From a virus, in IMG/VR virus record IMGVR_UViG_3300045947_000104, positions 1-39,726 of that record: 39,726 bases of DNA, one strand, 5' to 3'. The notes below the pieces were generated by a model. The model did no database searches and was not told the DNA's origin. It saw only the letters and a list, made by a program, of their open reading frames with translations. Made by a program: the position numbers and the translations under genes. Positions 38,174-39,726 of the stretch are shown here, piece after piece; the first letter of the stretch is position 1; every line of letters begins with the position of its first letter.

Positions 38174-38836
38174 ATGTGGAGCAAGATCGACGACGGTATC
38201 ATCGACCACGACAAAATCGAGGCGGCGGCCGAGCGGCTCGGAAAAACAGACCCCCTCGCCCGGGTCATCGGCGCGCACGTCTGGGCGATCGTCTACGGCA
38301 ACCGGAAGCTCACCGACGGGTTCATCCCCGCGCGCGCGGTCGAGCGGGCCCGGCTGTGCAAAGAGACGATCGACGCGCTCGTCACCGAGGGCCTCTGGTC
38401 TGCCGTGACCGGCGGGTACCAGGTCCATCATTTTCTCGAGTGGAACCCATCCGCGGACGAGGTCAAAATCCGCCGGGCCCGCGACCGGGAACGCAAGCGG
38501 AGCCGCGAGGGATTCACAGCGGACAGGGCGGCGGAGTCCGTTAGTATTCCGCGCGGAGTTCCGAATGGAACCATAGCGGATTCTCTCGGGAGTAGCAGTC
38601 GCGCGGATCCCGTCCCGTCCCGTCCTACAGATCAAGACACCCCCCCTAGCCCCCCTCACGAGGGGGGCCGACTAACGCGCGCCGAGCGGAAGGCGCAAAG
38701 CCGAGCCCTCGGCCCGGCGCCTGGGCCCTGGCGCGACATCTGCCGCACCCTCGGCCACAAACCCGCCTGTCAAACGCCGATGGCGTGCGCGATGCTCGAG
38801 GCGAAACGCCACACGGCCGCGGAGGCGCAGTCGTGA
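38174..38836 (+). CDS. phage replication initiation-type protein
   Basis: 220 aa. WSKIDDGIIDHDKIEAAAERLGKTDPLARVIGAHVWAIVYGNRKLTDGFIPARAVERA and ALVTEGLWSAVTGGYQVHHFLEWNPSADEV are typical of the N-terminal winged helix of phage replication proteins (DnaD/DnaA-like region). A Ser/Pro/Arg-rich linker (about residues 125-165) contains a hairpin in the DNA. A short Cys-containing end has RDICRTLGHKPACQTPMAC. No helicase domain is present, so it would recruit host helicase. The linker DNA could hold the origin. Confidence 0.7.
   Translation: MWSKIDDGIIDHDKIEAAAERLGKTDPLARVIGAHVWAIVYGNRKLTDGFIPARAVERARLCKETIDALVTEGLWSAVTGGYQVHHFLEWNPSADEVKIRRARDRERKRSREGFTADRAAESVSIPRGVPNGTIADSLGSSSRADPVPSRPTDQDTPPSPPHEGGRLTRAERKAQSRALGPAPGPWRDICRTLGHKPACQTPMACAMLEAKRHTAAEAQS
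38650..38667 (+). other. hairpin within the replication gene
   Basis: CCCCCCT (38650-38656), loop CACG and AGGGGGG form a perfect 7-bp hairpin inside the linker-coding part. The nearby stretch 38510-38600 has lower GC and inverted GGAGTTCC/GGAAC pieces. The whole could be an origin-like element or simple sequence. The evidence is structural only. Confidence 0.4.
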
Positions 38837-39336
38837 CCCTCGAGTTCTTCCTGCCCTGCGTCCCGCCCACGACGACGCACCACGCGAAGCACGTCATCCG
38901 CTACGGGGCCCGCAAGGACCCCGCGACCGGCCTCCGCGTCGGCGGGTTCATGCGCCTAGCCGACACGCCCGAGCTCGAGCGCGCGAAGCATTCCCTCGAC
39001 GCCCTCCTCGTCCCGTTCCGCCCCGCCGCCCCGATTCCCGGCGGGTTCGGGGGCGGGCTCGTGCTGACGCTCGAGTTCACCTGGCCGTGGCGCGCCGGCG
39101 ACACGAAGCGCGTCCGCGAGCTCGGCAAATACCCGCGGACCACGAAGCCCGATTGTTCCAACCTGGCGAAAACCATCGAGGACCGCCTCGCGCGCCTCCG
39201 GTTTATGGACGACGACGCCCTCGTCGCCGAGCTGCACGTCCGCAAGTTCTTCGGCGATGAGGCCGGGATCCTCGTGCGGCTGGAGCCCCTGGATGTGCCA
39301 TCCCGCTACGCGCGCGAGCTCGCGCTGGAGTTCTGA
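38833..39336 (+). CDS. rusA: RusA-family Holliday junction resolvase
   Basis: 167 aa, GTG start overlapping the previous stop. LEFFLPCVPPTTTHHAKHVIRYG is the family's opening strand. KPDCSNLAKTIEDRLARLRFMDDDALVAELHVRKFFGDEAGILVRLEPLD holds the conserved Asp cluster that binds metal. It would resolve branched recombination or replication intermediates before packaging. Position after replication genes is typical. Confidence 0.9.
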   Translation: MTLEFFLPCVPPTTTHHAKHVIRYGARKDPATGLRVGGFMRLADTPELERAKHSLDALLVPFRPAAPIPGGFGGGLVLTLEFTWPWRAGDTKRVRELGKYPRTTKPDCSNLAKTIEDRLARLRFMDDDALVAELHVRKFFGDEAGILVRLEPLDVPSRYARELALEF

Positions 39337-39338
39337 AG

Positions 39339-39716
39339 TTGCCGTTTTCGCCGAAACCGCCATGCCTCACCCCGGGCTGTCCCCGGAAAGCGCACTATCG
39401 GGGGCGCTGCCTCCCCTGCGCCCAGGCGCACGCGCAGCGACGCCTCGAGGAGGAGCCCGGCCGGGTGTGGTACTTCACGGTCCGGTGGGCGAGGCTCCGG
39501 GCCGAGGTCCTCGCCGAGGCGCCGTGCTGTCGGGAGTGCTGGGCGCTAGGTCAACTCGTGTCCAGTGCGGAGGTAGACCACATCACGCCCCATCGGGGCG
39601 ACCCCGCAAAGTTCTGGGATCGGGGCAATCTCCAGGCGCTCTGTAAAGCGCACCATAGTCGCAAGACCGCGCGCGAGCGGCGGCGGGGAGGGGGGCTCAA
39701 TTCTTCTGCGCCCTGA
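39339..39716 (+). CDS. HNH endonuclease, cos-packaging type
   Basis: 125 aa from TTG 39339. It has an N-terminal zinc-binding region with Cys9, Cys14, Cys24 and Cys27. The HNH motif runs SSAEVDHITPHRGDPAKFWDRGNLQALCKAHHSRKT, with His81, His85, Asn97 and His105/106. HNH proteins encoded beside terminase genes are needed for cos cleavage in HK97-type phages. Here the gene ends the window, 45 nt from terS if the ends are joined. The start is a TTG because no ATG/GTG fits the conserved N-terminus. Confidence 0.88.
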   Translation: MPFSPKPPCLTPGCPRKAHYRGRCLPCAQAHAQRRLEEEPGRVWYFTVRWARLRAEVLAEAPCCRECWALGQLVSSAEVDHITPHRGDPAKFWDRGNLQALCKAHHSRKTARERRRGGGLNSSAP

Positions 39717-39726
39717 GTGCATGTAC

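Overview
The window reads as an essentially complete genome of a temperate siphovirus with HK97-like head genes, from a GC-rich bacterium. The reasons are a canonical head-packaging-tail gene order, a tape measure protein of 1079 aa, a tyrosine integrase next to an attP-like site, a divergent repressor/Cro switch, and a right end formed by an HNH endonuclease that would sit beside the small terminase if the ends were joined. The sequence is strongly GC-rich, with many GTG starts and dense ATGA/GTGA stop-start overlaps. The host genus cannot be named. The attP core is the 3' part of a bacterial tRNA-Leu with anticodon GAG and an encoded CCA.

Layout. 1-18.2 kb (+): small and large terminase, a small HTH protein, portal with a long coiled-coil tail, prohead protease, a promoter plus structured leader RNA, major capsid protein, head-tail connectors, tail tube, tail chaperones made through a -1 frameshift site, tape measure, tail-tip protein, fibre-like protein, a membrane coiled-coil protein and a cysteine amidase/peptidase endolysin. 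18.2-28.2 kb (+): about 10 kb of host-interaction genes, including a secreted protein, a beta-helix protein, a TIM-barrel glycosidase-like protein, a probable holin, a LamG-like protein and a protein built of 18-residue repeats. 28.2-28.6 kb: terminator-like hairpin, direct-repeat arm sites and the tRNA-derived attP. 28.5-31.0 kb (-): lysogeny operon of repressor, Cys-motif protein, 64-aa protein, secreted RcsF/YbjQ-like protein and integrase, each overlapping the next by 4 nt. 31.0-31.14 kb: operator/promoter region. 31.1-39.7 kb (+): early operon with a Cro-like regulator, excisionase-like HTH, small proteins, RecT-family annealing protein, PD-(D/E)XK nuclease, replication-type protein, RusA resolvase and HNH endonuclease.

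How it fits together. The repressor and Cro-like proteins face each other across three related operator half-sites, and the rightward promoter appears to make a leaderless cro mRNA. The early operon supplies recombination and replication functions. The HNH protein with TerS/TerL should cut and package DNA. Hairpins stand directly before portal, capsid, the putative decoration protein and the tail tube, which suggests RNA-level tuning of structural gene expression. The most original items are the capsid leader RNA, the repeat proteins at 26.7 and 34.9 kb, the coiled-coil portal extension, the coupled lysogeny operon and the tRNA-like attP. No CRISPR array, insertion sequence or rRNA was seen, and no stretch over 300 bases lacks a gene.
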